From NCBI GenBank assembly GCA_965213775.1, contig CBDCAC010000002.1:62001-126000 (forward strand): a DNA stretch of 64,000 bases, written 5' to 3'. The position numbers and the translations under genes were made by a program. Shown here in pieces: positions 18,602-25,968 of the stretch; the first letter of the stretch is position 1, and each line of letters begins with the position of its first letter. The stretch comes from Lichenicoccus sp965213775. GTDB taxonomy: Bacteria; Pseudomonadota; Alphaproteobacteria; Acetobacterales; Acetobacteraceae. Below the pieces are notes generated by a model. That model saw nothing but the letters and a program-made list of their open reading frames with translations. It had not been told where the DNA came from and did no database searches.

Positions 18602-20353
18602 ATGGCGACCGAGATCAGGGTGCCCACGCTGGGCGAAAGCGTCACCACGGCGACGGTGTCGCGCTGGCTCAAGCAGGCCGGCGACGCGGTCGCGGCCGAC
18701 GAGGCGATCGCCGAGCTGGAGACCGACAAGGTCAGCGTCGAGGTCAACGCGCCGGAGGCCGGCGTGCTGGGCCCGCTCGCCGCGGCCGAGGGCGAGGAGG
18801 TCGAGGTGGGCGCGCTGCTGTCCACCGTCGAGGCCGGCGCTGCCGGCGCCGCCTCACCCGCGGCACCCGCCGCGGCACCGCTGCCGGCCTCGACCGGCAG
18901 CGACGCCAAGCCGCCACCGCCGCCGCCGACCGAAGCGCCCGCGGCGCCCGCCGGGAGCGTCGCGCAGACCGACTACGACCTGATCGTGATCGGCGCCGGT
19001 CCCGGCGGCTATGTCTGCGCGATACGCGCCGCCCAGCTCGGCCTGCGCACCGCCTGCGTCGAGAGCCGCGCGACCCTGGGCGGCACCTGCCTCAACATCG
19101 GCTGCATCCCCTCCAAGGCGCTGCTGCAATCTTCGGAGAACTTCCACGAGGCCAGCGCCGGCTTCGCCGAGCACGGCATCCTGATCGATAGCGTCAAGCT
19201 TGACCTCGACCGCATGCACCGGCGCAAGGCCGGGGTGGTGGAGGCCAACGTCAAGGGCATCGAGTTCCTGTTCAAGAAGAACGGCGTCACCTGGCTGAAG
19301 GGCTTCGGCAAGGTGACCGGTCCCAACCAGGTCGAGGTCGCGGGCAAGTCGTTCTCCGCCAAGGACATCGTCATCGCCACCGGCAGCGACAGCATCGCGC
19401 TGCCGGGCATCTCCATCGACGAGAAGCGGATCGTCACCTCCACCGGCGCGCTGGAGCTGGCGCAGGTGCCGGGGCACCTGGTGGTGATCGGCGGCGGCGC
19501 GATCGGGCTGGAGCTCGGCTCGGTGTGGCACCGCCTGGGTGCCGAGGTGACGGTGATCGAGTATCTCGACCGCATCGTGCCGGGGATCGACGCCGAGGTG
19601 GCCAAGGCGTTCCATCGCGTGCTCGGCAAGCAGGGACTGCAGTTCCGGCTCGGCTGCAAGGTCACCGCGGCCGAGGCGAACCAGGCCGGCGTCACCCTGA
19701 CCGTCGAGCCGGCGCGCGGCGGCGAGGCGGAGACGATCCAGGCCGACATCGTGCTGGTCGCGATCGGCCGGCGCGCGGTGAGCGAGCAGATCGGGCTGCA
19801 GGAAGTCGGCGTGGCGCTCGACGCGCGCGGCCGGATCGCGACCGACGCGCACTACGCGACCAATGTGCCCTCGATCCACGCCATCGGCGACGTGATCGCC
19901 GGCCCTATGCTCGCCCACAAGGCCGAGGAGGAGGGGGTGGCACTGGCCGAGATGCTGGCTGGACAGGCCGGCCACGTGAACTACGACACGATCCCGGCGG
20001 TGGTCTACACCTGGCCGGAGGTGGCGGCGGTGGGGCGCATCGAGGAGGACCTCAAGGCGGAAGGGGTCGACTACGTGGTCGGCAAGTTCCCCTTCACCGC
20101 CAACGCCCGCGCGCGCGCGATCGGCAACACCGACGGCTTCGTGAAGATCCTGACCGACCGCAAGACCGACCGCATCCTCGGCGCGCACATCCTGGGCCCC
20201 GATGCCGGCACGCTGATCGCCGAGCTGGTCACCGCGATGGAGTTCGGCGCCAGTGCCGAGGACGTGGCGCGTATCTGCCACGCCCATCCGACGCTGAGCG
20301 AGGCGGTCAAGGAGGCGGCACTCGCGACCGACGGGCGGGCGCTGCACATCTGA
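18602..20353 (+). CDS. lpdA: Dihydrolipoyl dehydrogenase with N-terminal lipoyl domain (E3)
   Basis: 583 residues, about 110 longer than plain E3. Residues 1-78 are a complete lipoyl domain with ELETDKVSVEV; a Pro-Ala linker with six consecutive prolines follows. E3 begins near residue 122 with YDLIVIGAGPGGYVCAIRAAQLG. The redox-active disulfide is in GGTCLNIGCIPSKALL; the NAD site is VVIGGGAIGLELGSVW; the catalytic His-Glu pair is in CHAHPTLSEAVKEA. The stop lies 29 bp from the convergent aldo-keto reductase stop. Lipoyl-E3 fusions are known for some bacterial complexes. The fused domain is about three-quarters identical to the SucB lipoyl domain by my count. Confidence 0.95.
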   Translation: MATEIRVPTLGESVTTATVSRWLKQAGDAVAADEAIAELETDKVSVEVNAPEAGVLGPLAAAEGEEVEVGALLSTVEAGAAGAASPAAPAAAPLPASTGSDAKPPPPPPTEAPAAPAGSVAQTDYDLIVIGAGPGGYVCAIRAAQLGLRTACVESRATLGGTCLNIGCIPSKALLQSSENFHEASAGFAEHGILIDSVKLDLDRMHRRKAGVVEANVKGIEFLFKKNGVTWLKGFGKVTGPNQVEVAGKSFSAKDIVIATGSDSIALPGISIDEKRIVTSTGALELAQVPGHLVVIGGGAIGLELGSVWHRLGAEVTVIEYLDRIVPGIDAEVAKAFHRVLGKQGLQFRLGCKVTAAEANQAGVTLTVEPARGGEAETIQADIVLVAIGRRAVSEQIGLQEVGVALDARGRIATDAHYATNVPSIHAIGDVIAGPMLAHKAEEEGVALAEMLAGQAGHVNYDTIPAVVYTWPEVAAVGRIEEDLKAEGVDYVVGKFPFTANARARAIGNTDGFVKILTDRKTDRILGAHILGPDAGTLIAELVTAMEFGASAEDVARICHAHPTLSEAVKEAALATDGRALHI

Positions 20354-20382
20354 CGCCGCCGGATGCGGCCGGCGCGGCGCGC

Positions 20383-21270
20383 TCAGCCGGCGTCGCTGTG
20401 GGCCACCGGAGCCACCTGGTTCAGCGCTGCCAGCGCGTCGTCGGGCAGCGCCAGCGTCGCCGCCGCGAGGTTCTCGCGCAGGTGGCCGACCGAGGCGGTG
20501 CCGGGGATCAGCAGGATGTTGGGCGCGCGGCGCAGCAGCCAGGCCAGCGCCACCTGCATCGGCGTGGCGCCGAGCCGGCTCGCGACCTCCGACAGGCCGG
20601 AGGATTGCAGCGGGGTGAACCCGCCGAGCGGGAAGAACGGGACGTAGGCGATGCCGTCGCGGGCGAGCTCGTCGATCAGGGCGTCGTCCGCCCGATGCGC
20701 CAGGTTGTACTGGTTCTGCACGCAGACGATTCGGCAGATCCCGCGCGCCTGCGAGACCTGCGTGGGCGTCGCGTTGCTCAGCCCCACGTGACGCACCAGT
20801 CCCTGCCGCTGCAGCTCGGCGAGGATGGCAAGCGGCGCCTCGACGGAGCCTTCCGCCGGACCGTGCCTGTCGAACATCAGGCGCAGGTTCACCACGTCGA
20901 GCACGTCGCGACCTAGGTGGCGCAGGTTGTCGTGCACCGCCCTGGTCAACTGCTCGGGCGAGAAGGCCGGATTCCAGGATTTGTCCTCGCCGCGCCGGGC
21001 GCCGATCTTGGTGACGATGATCAGGTCGTCCGGGTACGGCGCCAGCGCCTCGCGGATCACCTGGTTGGTGACGTGCGGGCCGTAGAAGTCGCTGGTGTCG
21101 ATATGGTTCACGCCGCTCGCCACCGCCTCGCGCAGCACCGCGAGTGCGGCGTCGTGATCCTTGGGCGGCCCGAACACGCCGGGTCCGGCGAGCTGCATGG
21201 CGCCGTAGCCGAGGCGCCGCACGCTGCGGTCGCCCAAGGTGAAGCTGCCGGCCTGGTCGATGCTGGACAT
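20383..21270 (-). CDS. Aldo/keto reductase of the YdbC/PdxI type
   Basis: 295 residues, NADPH-dependent TIM-barrel oxidoreductase. The sequence strongly resembles E. coli YdbC: VRRLGYGAMQLAGPGVFGPP, GVNHIDTSDFYGPHVTNQVI, VTKIGARRGED, DVLDVVNLRLM, YVPFFPLGGFTPLQS and LLIPGTASVGHLREN. YdbC has been reported as pyridoxal reductase (PdxI), so a role in B6 salvage is plausible, more so with pdxA-pdxJ 2 kb away. Asp and Tyr of the catalytic tetrad are in DTSDFY and Lys in TKIGA; the usual His position reads NLRLM, as in YdbC. The ATG at 21270 has an AAGGATAAG Shine-Dalgarno. Divergent LysR gene next door. Confidence 0.85.
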   Translation of the reverse strand: MSSIDQAGSFTLGDRSVRRLGYGAMQLAGPGVFGPPKDHDAALAVLREAVASGVNHIDTSDFYGPHVTNQVIREALAPYPDDLIIVTKIGARRGEDKSWNPAFSPEQLTRAVHDNLRHLGRDVLDVVNLRLMFDRHGPAEGSVEAPLAILAELQRQGLVRHVGLSNATPTQVSQARGICRIVCVQNQYNLAHRADDALIDELARDGIAYVPFFPLGGFTPLQSSGLSEVASRLGATPMQVALAWLLRRAPNILLIPGTASVGHLRENLAAATLALPDDALAALNQVAPVAHSDAG

Positions 21271-21363
21271 GATCTTATCCTTCATGGAGGGCACAGAGTT
21301 GGGTGCTGGCGACACGCGCGATAATAGCCGCAAACCGGTACAGCTCGTACGGCGCGGCGAACA

Positions 21364-22272
21364 GTGAAGGTCGACCTGGCCGACCTGAGCGCCTTCGTCG
21401 CGGTGGCGCGCGCCAGAGGCTTCCGGGAGGGCGCGCGCGCCCGCGGCGGCAGCGCTTCGGGTCTCAGCGAAGCGGTGAGACGGCTGGAGCAGCAGCTCGA
21501 GGTCAGGCTGCTCAACCGGACGACGCGCAGCGTCGCGCTGACCGAGGCGGGCGAGCGCCTGCTCGAGCGGCTCGCTCCGGCGCTGACCGAGGTGGAGCAA
21601 GCCCTCGACGTCGTGAACGGCTTCCGAGACCGGCCGGCCGGCTCGCTGCGGCTCAACGTGCCGGTCAGCGCCGCGCGGCTGGTGCTGCCCGGCATCGTGC
21701 CGCCGTTCCTCGCCGCCTACCCCGACATCCGGCTGGAGGTGGTCGCCGAGAGCAGCTTCGTCGACGTGCTCGCCGCGGACTGCGATGCCGGCATCCGCTA
21801 CGATGACCGGCTGGAGCAGGACATGATCGCGGTCCCGATCGGCCCGCGCGTGCAGCGATTCGCCACCGCGGCGTCCCCCGCCTATCTCGATCGTCACGGA
21901 CGGCCGCAGCATCCACGCGACCTGCTGGGCCATGCCTGCCTGCGCAGCCGCTTCGCCAGCGGTGCCATGACGCCCTGGGAGTTCGAGCGCGACGGCGAGG
22001 TGGTGCGGGTCGATCCCACCGGGCCGCTGCTGGTGCGGACCGGTGCTGCCAGCGACCTCGCGGTCGACGCCGCCATCACCGGCACCGGCATCGTCTACCT
22101 GTTCGAGGACTGGCTGCGCCCGCATCTCGATCGCGGCGCGCTGGAGGCGGTCCTCGAGCCGTGGTGGCTGAAGTTCCCGGGGCCGTTCCTCTACTATCCC
22201 GGCCGGCGCCTGATGCCCACGCCGCTGCGCGCCTTCGTCGACTTCATCAGCTCGCCGCCCGGCCGGTCCTGA
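21364..22272 (+). CDS. LysR-family transcriptional regulator
   Basis: 302 residues from GTG. The N-terminal winged helix covers residues 5-60 (LSAFVAVARARGF, SGLSEAVRRLEQQLEVRLLNRTTRSVALTEAG). The C-terminal LysR substrate domain begins near residue 90 (GSLRLNVPVSAARLVLPGIV). It diverges from the YdbC-like reductase gene across a 93 bp gap and is its likely regulator. Its last 26 bp overlap the 3' end of the convergent TetR gene. Ligand unknown. Confidence 0.88.
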   Translation: MKVDLADLSAFVAVARARGFREGARARGGSASGLSEAVRRLEQQLEVRLLNRTTRSVALTEAGERLLERLAPALTEVEQALDVVNGFRDRPAGSLRLNVPVSAARLVLPGIVPPFLAAYPDIRLEVVAESSFVDVLAADCDAGIRYDDRLEQDMIAVPIGPRVQRFATAASPAYLDRHGRPQHPRDLLGHACLRSRFASGAMTPWEFERDGEVVRVDPTGPLLVRTGAASDLAVDAAITGTGIVYLFEDWLRPHLDRGALEAVLEPWWLKFPGPFLYYPGRRLMPTPLRAFVDFISSPPGRS

Positions 22273-22825
22273 GGTCCGGCGGATCCCGGTCAGCGCCCAC
22301 GACCTTTCCGGCGCGCTTCGGGTCCGCCCGCTCCTCGTCCTGGAGGTCGGCGAAGATCGCCTCCAGCGTGGCACCCAGCACCAGGGCCATCAGCCGCGCC
22401 GCTTCCGCCTCGTCGCCCAGAGCCTGGCGGAACAGGGCCAGCCACCGCTCCCGCTCGCCCCGCAGCACCGCGACCGCGGCCGCGTCGCCGCCGAGTCCGC
22501 GTGCCAGCAGGGTGCGGAACAGGGTGCGCGTCGCACGCTGCGCCGGCTCGCGGAAGCTCCGCATGATCGCCTCCGCATCGAGCGCGCCGCCGCTGCGCGC
22601 CAGCATCGCCATCGCGTCGTCGCGCATCCTGGCCTCCACCGTCTCGATGACGGCGCGGTCGAGGCCGGCCTTGCTGCCGAAATGATGCACCAGCATGCGC
22701 GCCGACACGCCGGTCAGGCGCGCGAGCGCCTGCAGGCTGAGCGCCCGGCCGCCGGCCGCCAGCGTCGCTGCCACGCAGGCGGCCAGCGCCCGCGTGCGCG
22801 CGTCGTGAACATCGTCGCTTGACAT
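22247..22825 (-). CDS. TetR-family transcriptional repressor
   Basis: 192 residues from the ATG at 22825; an earlier ATG at 22858 would add 11 basic residues not typical of the family. Helix-turn-helix: LSLQALARLTGVSARMLVHHFGSKAGLDRAVIE (residues about 28-60). The C-terminal helical ligand domain is variable. The start codon lies inside a 46 bp palindrome that extends towards the divergent membrane-protein gene, strongly suggesting autorepression and control of that neighbour. Confidence 0.88.
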   Translation of the reverse strand: MSSDDVHDARTRALAACVAATLAAGGRALSLQALARLTGVSARMLVHHFGSKAGLDRAVIETVEARMRDDAMAMLARSGGALDAEAIMRSFREPAQRATRTLFRTLLARGLGGDAAAVAVLRGERERWLALFRQALGDEAEAARLMALVLGATLEAIFADLQDEERADPKRAGKVVGADRDPPDLRTGRAAS

Positions 22826-22866
22826 GTAATGCCTGTTACGCCGGTATGTAACGCACATTACATGTC
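22821..22866. promoter_or_regulatory. Double palindromic operator between tetR and the divergent membrane gene
   Basis: Outer arms GACATGTAATG (22821-22831) and CATTACATGTC (22856-22866) are perfect inverted repeats; inner arms GTTAC (22835-22839) and GTAAC (22848-22852) share the same centre (22843.5). Read another way, it is two head-to-tail copies of GTAA-N6-TTAC (22826-22839 and 22848-22861), each a palindrome, 22 bp apart, two helical turns. The left arm covers the tetR start codon. Confidence 0.85.
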
Positions 22867-22883
22867 TTGAGGGAGACCGTCAC

Positions 22884-23345
22884 ATGACCGGCCCTTTCGC
22901 ACGCGCGATCTGGCTCGGCGGCGCGCTCTGGTTCGTCGCCACGGTGGCCATACGCCTCGCCGGACAGTGGGTGCTGCGCCCTGACCCGACGTTCCTGCTC
23001 GCCGATTTCCTGGTCGGTGGTGCGGCGATGGCGCTGCTCGGACCGCGGCTGCGGCTGCGGGTCAGCGCCGATGGCCGCGACGCGGACGCGGTGGCGCTCG
23101 GCCTGATCCTGCCCGGAATGCTGGCCGATGCCGCCGTGGCGCTCGCCTTCCGCCATGTCTACCCCAACCTTTCGCCGGCGCTCGGCAACGGTTTCGGCGC
23201 CCTGATGCTTTGGTACTATGCCGTGGCCGCGCTGGCGATCACGCTGCAGGCGCGGGGCGGAGGACGCGGTGCTGGCGCTGACGATGGGGGATCCGGCCGG
23301 GATCGGCGGCGAGATCACGATCAAGGCGTGGCGCGCGCTGCGTGA
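22884..23345 (+). CDS. Small four-helix membrane protein (DUF5367-like)
   Basis: 153 residues. Four hydrophobic segments: IWLGGALWFVATVAIRL, FLLADFLVGGAAMALL, VALGLILPGMLADAAVALAF and FGALMLWYYAVAALAITL. A GAGGGAG Shine-Dalgarno precedes the ATG. The last 26 residues are Gly/Arg/Asp-rich and are read through the first 77 bp of pdxA in another frame, so the natural C-terminus was probably shorter. DUF5367 is my best guess from size and topology. Divergent from tetR and facing the double operator, so probably TetR-repressed. Confidence 0.65.
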   Translation: MTGPFARAIWLGGALWFVATVAIRLAGQWVLRPDPTFLLADFLVGGAAMALLGPRLRLRVSADGRDADAVALGLILPGMLADAAVALAFRHVYPNLSPALGNGFGALMLWYYAVAALAITLQARGGGRGAGADDGGSGRDRRRDHDQGVARAA

Positions 23346-24252
23346 GGCGGGACCGGGCTTCCTGCTGCTCGCCGATCCCGAGTGGCTGCGCGGCCAGCCC
23401 GGCGCCGACGGGCTGCCGATCGAGACCCTGTCCGACCCCCCCTGCGCCGCCGCGGTGTTTCCGCACGCCCTGCCGCTGCTGCCGCTGCGCCTCGACGCTC
23501 CCGTCATGCCGGGTCGCGCGGACCCGGCCAATGCGCCGGCGACCACGGCGAGCATCGCGCGTGCCGCTGGGCTCGCCCTGATCGGCGCGGTCCGCGGCCT
23601 CGTCACCAATCCGATCAGCAAGTCGGTGCTGCAGCGCGCGGGTTTTGCCTATCCCGGCCACACCGAGTACCTCGGTGCGCTGGTCGGCGCGCCCGGGAGC
23701 GAGGTGATGATGCTGGCCGGGCCGTCGCTGCGCGTCGTGCCGGTGACGGTGCACCTCCCGCTGCGTCAGGCGATCGATCGCCTCGATATCGGCTCGATCG
23801 TGCGGGTCGCGCGCACGGCGCACGCGGCGCTGCGTCGCGACTTCGCCGTGGCACGGCCACGGCTCGCGATCGCCGGCCTCAACCCGCATGCCGGCGAGGA
23901 GGGCCGGATGGGCGACGAGGAGGCCACCCTGATCGAGCCCGCGATGCGGATCCTGCGCGACGAGGGCATCACGCTGATCGGCCCGATGCCGCCCGACACC
24001 ATGTTCACGCCGCGGGCGCGCGCCCGCTACGACGCGGCGATCTGCATGTACCACGACCAGGCGCTGATCCCGCTGAAGACGCTCGACATGGCGCACGGCG
24101 TCAACGTCACGCTGGGGCTGCCGATCGTGCGCACCTCCCCCGACCACGGCACCGCGTTCGACATCGCCGGTCGCGGCGAGGCAGATCCGACCAGCCTGAT
24201 CGAGGCGATCCGGATGGCCGACCGGATCGCCCGCAACCGGAGTGCTGCATGA
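23269..24252 (+). CDS. pdxA: 4-hydroxythreonine-4-phosphate dehydrogenase
   Basis: 327 residues; NAD-dependent oxidation of 4-phosphohydroxythreonine, giving the aminoacetone phosphate used by PdxJ in pyridoxal phosphate synthesis. Motifs: LTMGDPAGIGGEI at the N-terminus, LVTNPISKSVL, YPGHTEYLG with a metal-binding His, LNPHAGEEGRMG, YHDQALIPLK and TSPDHGTAFDIAG with further metal-site residues. GTG at 23269 is chosen because GGAGG lies 5 bp upstream and the family starts within a few residues of this point. It overlaps the preceding gene by 77 bp, and pdxJ by 4 bp. Confidence 0.92.
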   Translation: MLALTMGDPAGIGGEITIKAWRALREAGPGFLLLADPEWLRGQPGADGLPIETLSDPPCAAAVFPHALPLLPLRLDAPVMPGRADPANAPATTASIARAAGLALIGAVRGLVTNPISKSVLQRAGFAYPGHTEYLGALVGAPGSEVMMLAGPSLRVVPVTVHLPLRQAIDRLDIGSIVRVARTAHAALRRDFAVARPRLAIAGLNPHAGEEGRMGDEEATLIEPAMRILRDEGITLIGPMPPDTMFTPRARARYDAAICMYHDQALIPLKTLDMAHGVNVTLGLPIVRTSPDHGTAFDIAGRGEADPTSLIEAIRMADRIARNRSAA

Positions 24253-24971
24253 CGCCACCGATCCCGCGCCTCGGCGTCAACATCGACCACGTGGCGACCG
24301 TGCGCAACGCGCGCGGCGGCGTCCACCCCGATCCGCTGCGTGCGGCGCGGATCGCGGTCGAGGCCGGCGCCGACGGCATCACGCTGCACCTGCGCGAGGA
24401 TCGACGCCACGTGCGTGACGACGACCTGCGCCGCATCGCGGCCGGCATCGAGGTTCCGGTCAACCTGGAGATGGCGGCGACCGAGGAGATGACGGCGCTC
24501 GCGGCCGCACTCGCCCCGCATGCCTGCTGCATCGTCCCGGAGCGGCGCGCCGAGGTCACCACCGAGGGCGGCCTCGACGCCGCGGGCGGCGGGGCGGCGC
24601 TGGGCGCGACCATCTCGCGGCTGCGCGCGCGGGGCATCCGCGTCTCGCTGTTCATCGACCCCGATGCGCGGCAGATCGAGGCCGCGGCGCGGCTCGGCGC
24701 GCAGGTGGTCGAGCTGCATACCGGCCGCTACGCCGCACGGCCTCCGTCCGAGCTGCCGCGCCTGCGCGAGGCCGCCGCGCTGGCGGCGGCGCGCGGGCTC
24801 GAGGTGCATGCCGGGCATGGGCTCGATTTCGACAATGTCGGCGCGGTGGCGGCGATCGCGCAGCTCGCCGAGCTCAATATCGGTCACTTCCTGATCGGCG
24901 AGGCGATCCTGCACGGCCTGCCGCACGTTGTCCGACACATGAAGGGATTGATCGCCGCGTCCCGCACCTGA
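24249..24971 (+). CDS. pdxJ: Pyridoxine 5'-phosphate synthase
   Basis: 240 residues; condenses the PdxA product with 1-deoxyxylulose 5-phosphate to pyridoxine 5'-phosphate. TIM barrel with RLGVNIDHVATVRNARGG at the N-terminus, ITLHLREDRRHVRDDD, VNLEMAATEEM, VELHTGRYA, HAGHGLDFDNV and LNIGHFLIGEAILHGL, all diagnostic. ATG overlaps the pdxA stop (ATGA). Adjacent pdxA-pdxJ makes a compact B6 operon; the following aldo-keto reductase starts 13 bp later and is probably co-transcribed. Confidence 0.95.
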   Translation: MTPPIPRLGVNIDHVATVRNARGGVHPDPLRAARIAVEAGADGITLHLREDRRHVRDDDLRRIAAGIEVPVNLEMAATEEMTALAAALAPHACCIVPERRAEVTTEGGLDAAGGGAALGATISRLRARGIRVSLFIDPDARQIEAAARLGAQVVELHTGRYAARPPSELPRLREAAALAAARGLEVHAGHGLDFDNVGAVAAIAQLAELNIGHFLIGEAILHGLPHVVRHMKGLIAASRT

Positions 24972-24984
24972 ATGGAGCAACGAT

Positions 24985-25968
24985 ATGGAAACCACCAGAC
25001 TAGGCCGCAGCGGCCTCAAGGTCTCGCGCCTGTGCCTCGGCTGCATGACCTACGGCGAGCCCGATCGCGGCCCGCACGAGTGGACGCTGGGCGAGGAGGC
25101 CAGCCGCCCGTTCATACGCGAGGCGCTGGAGGCGGGGATCAACTTCTTCGACACCGCCAACGTCTACTCCGCCGGGTCCAGCGAGGAGATCCTCGGCCGG
25201 GCGCTGCGCGACTACGCCCGACGCGACGAGGTGGTGGTCGCGACCAAGGTGCACGGCAAGATGGCCGAGCACGCCAACGGCGGCGGCCTGTCGCGGCGCG
25301 CGATCCTGAGCGAGATCGACCACAGCCTGCGCCGGCTGGGCATGGACCATGTCGACCTCTACCAGATCCACCGCTTCGACCCGCACACGCCGATCGAGGA
25401 GACGCTGGAGGCGCTGCACGACGTGGTGAAGGCCGGCAAGGCCCGCTATATCGGCGCCTCCTCGATGTTCGCCTGGCAGTTCTGCAAGGCGCTGTATCTC
25501 GCCGAGAAGCATGGCTGGACCCGCTTCGTCTCGATGCAGAACCATCTCAACCTGCTCTACCGCGAGGAGGAGCGCGAGATGCTCGGGCTGTGCCTGGAGG
25601 AGGGGGTGGGCGTGATCCCGTGGAGCCCGCTGGCGCGCGGCAAGCTCGCACGTCCCCCCTCGGCCGAGGGCAGCACCGACCGCGACCGCACCGACAAGTT
25701 CTCCCGCACCCTGTACGATTCCACCGCCGAGGCGGATGGGCGGGTGATCGACGCGGTGGGCCAGCTGGCCGAGGCGCGCGGCACCTCGCGCGCGGCGGTG
25801 GCGCTCGCCTGGCTGCTGGCCAGGCCCGGCGTCACCGCGCCGATCATCGGCGCCTCCAAGCCGCACCATCTCAAGGACGCGCTCGCCGCACTGGACCTGG
25901 TCCTGGATCCCGCGGAGCTCGCGCGGCTGGAGGCGAACTACGTCCCGCATGCGGTGGCGGGGTTCTGA
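24985..25968 (+). CDS. Aldo/keto reductase of the YajO/Tas-like type
   Basis: 327 residues. Catalytic Asp and Tyr lie in FFDTANVYSAGSSEEILG, Lys in VVATKVHGKM, His in DLYQIHRFDPHTP; NADPH motif PIIGASKPHHL near the C-terminus. The protein resembles E. coli YajO more than other AKRs (EVVVATK, RRLGMDHVDLYQIHR). YajO has been reported to form 1-deoxyxylulose 5-phosphate, which is PdxJ's co-substrate, so membership of the pdxA-pdxJ unit may be functional. That link is inference. A GGAGCAACG Shine-Dalgarno precedes the ATG. The 3' end overlaps the convergent hydrolase gene by 31 bp. Confidence 0.85.
   Translation: METTRLGRSGLKVSRLCLGCMTYGEPDRGPHEWTLGEEASRPFIREALEAGINFFDTANVYSAGSSEEILGRALRDYARRDEVVVATKVHGKMAEHANGGGLSRRAILSEIDHSLRRLGMDHVDLYQIHRFDPHTPIEETLEALHDVVKAGKARYIGASSMFAWQFCKALYLAEKHGWTRFVSMQNHLNLLYREEEREMLGLCLEEGVGVIPWSPLARGKLARPPSAEGSTDRDRTDKFSRTLYDSTAEADGRVIDAVGQLAEARGTSRAAVALAWLLARPGVTAPIIGASKPHHLKDALAALDLVLDPAELARLEANYVPHAVAGF

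Noticed and set aside
20354..20382. GC-rich inverted sequence between lpd and the convergent aldo-keto reductase as a terminator
   Set aside because: Pairing is imperfect and there is no T-run on either strand; not distinguishable from background GC content.
21330..21352. GGTAC-AGCTC-GTACG as a LysR operator between the aldo-keto reductase and LysR genes
   Set aside because: GTAC is self-palindromic and short, the spacing does not fit T-N11-A well, and no second site is visible.
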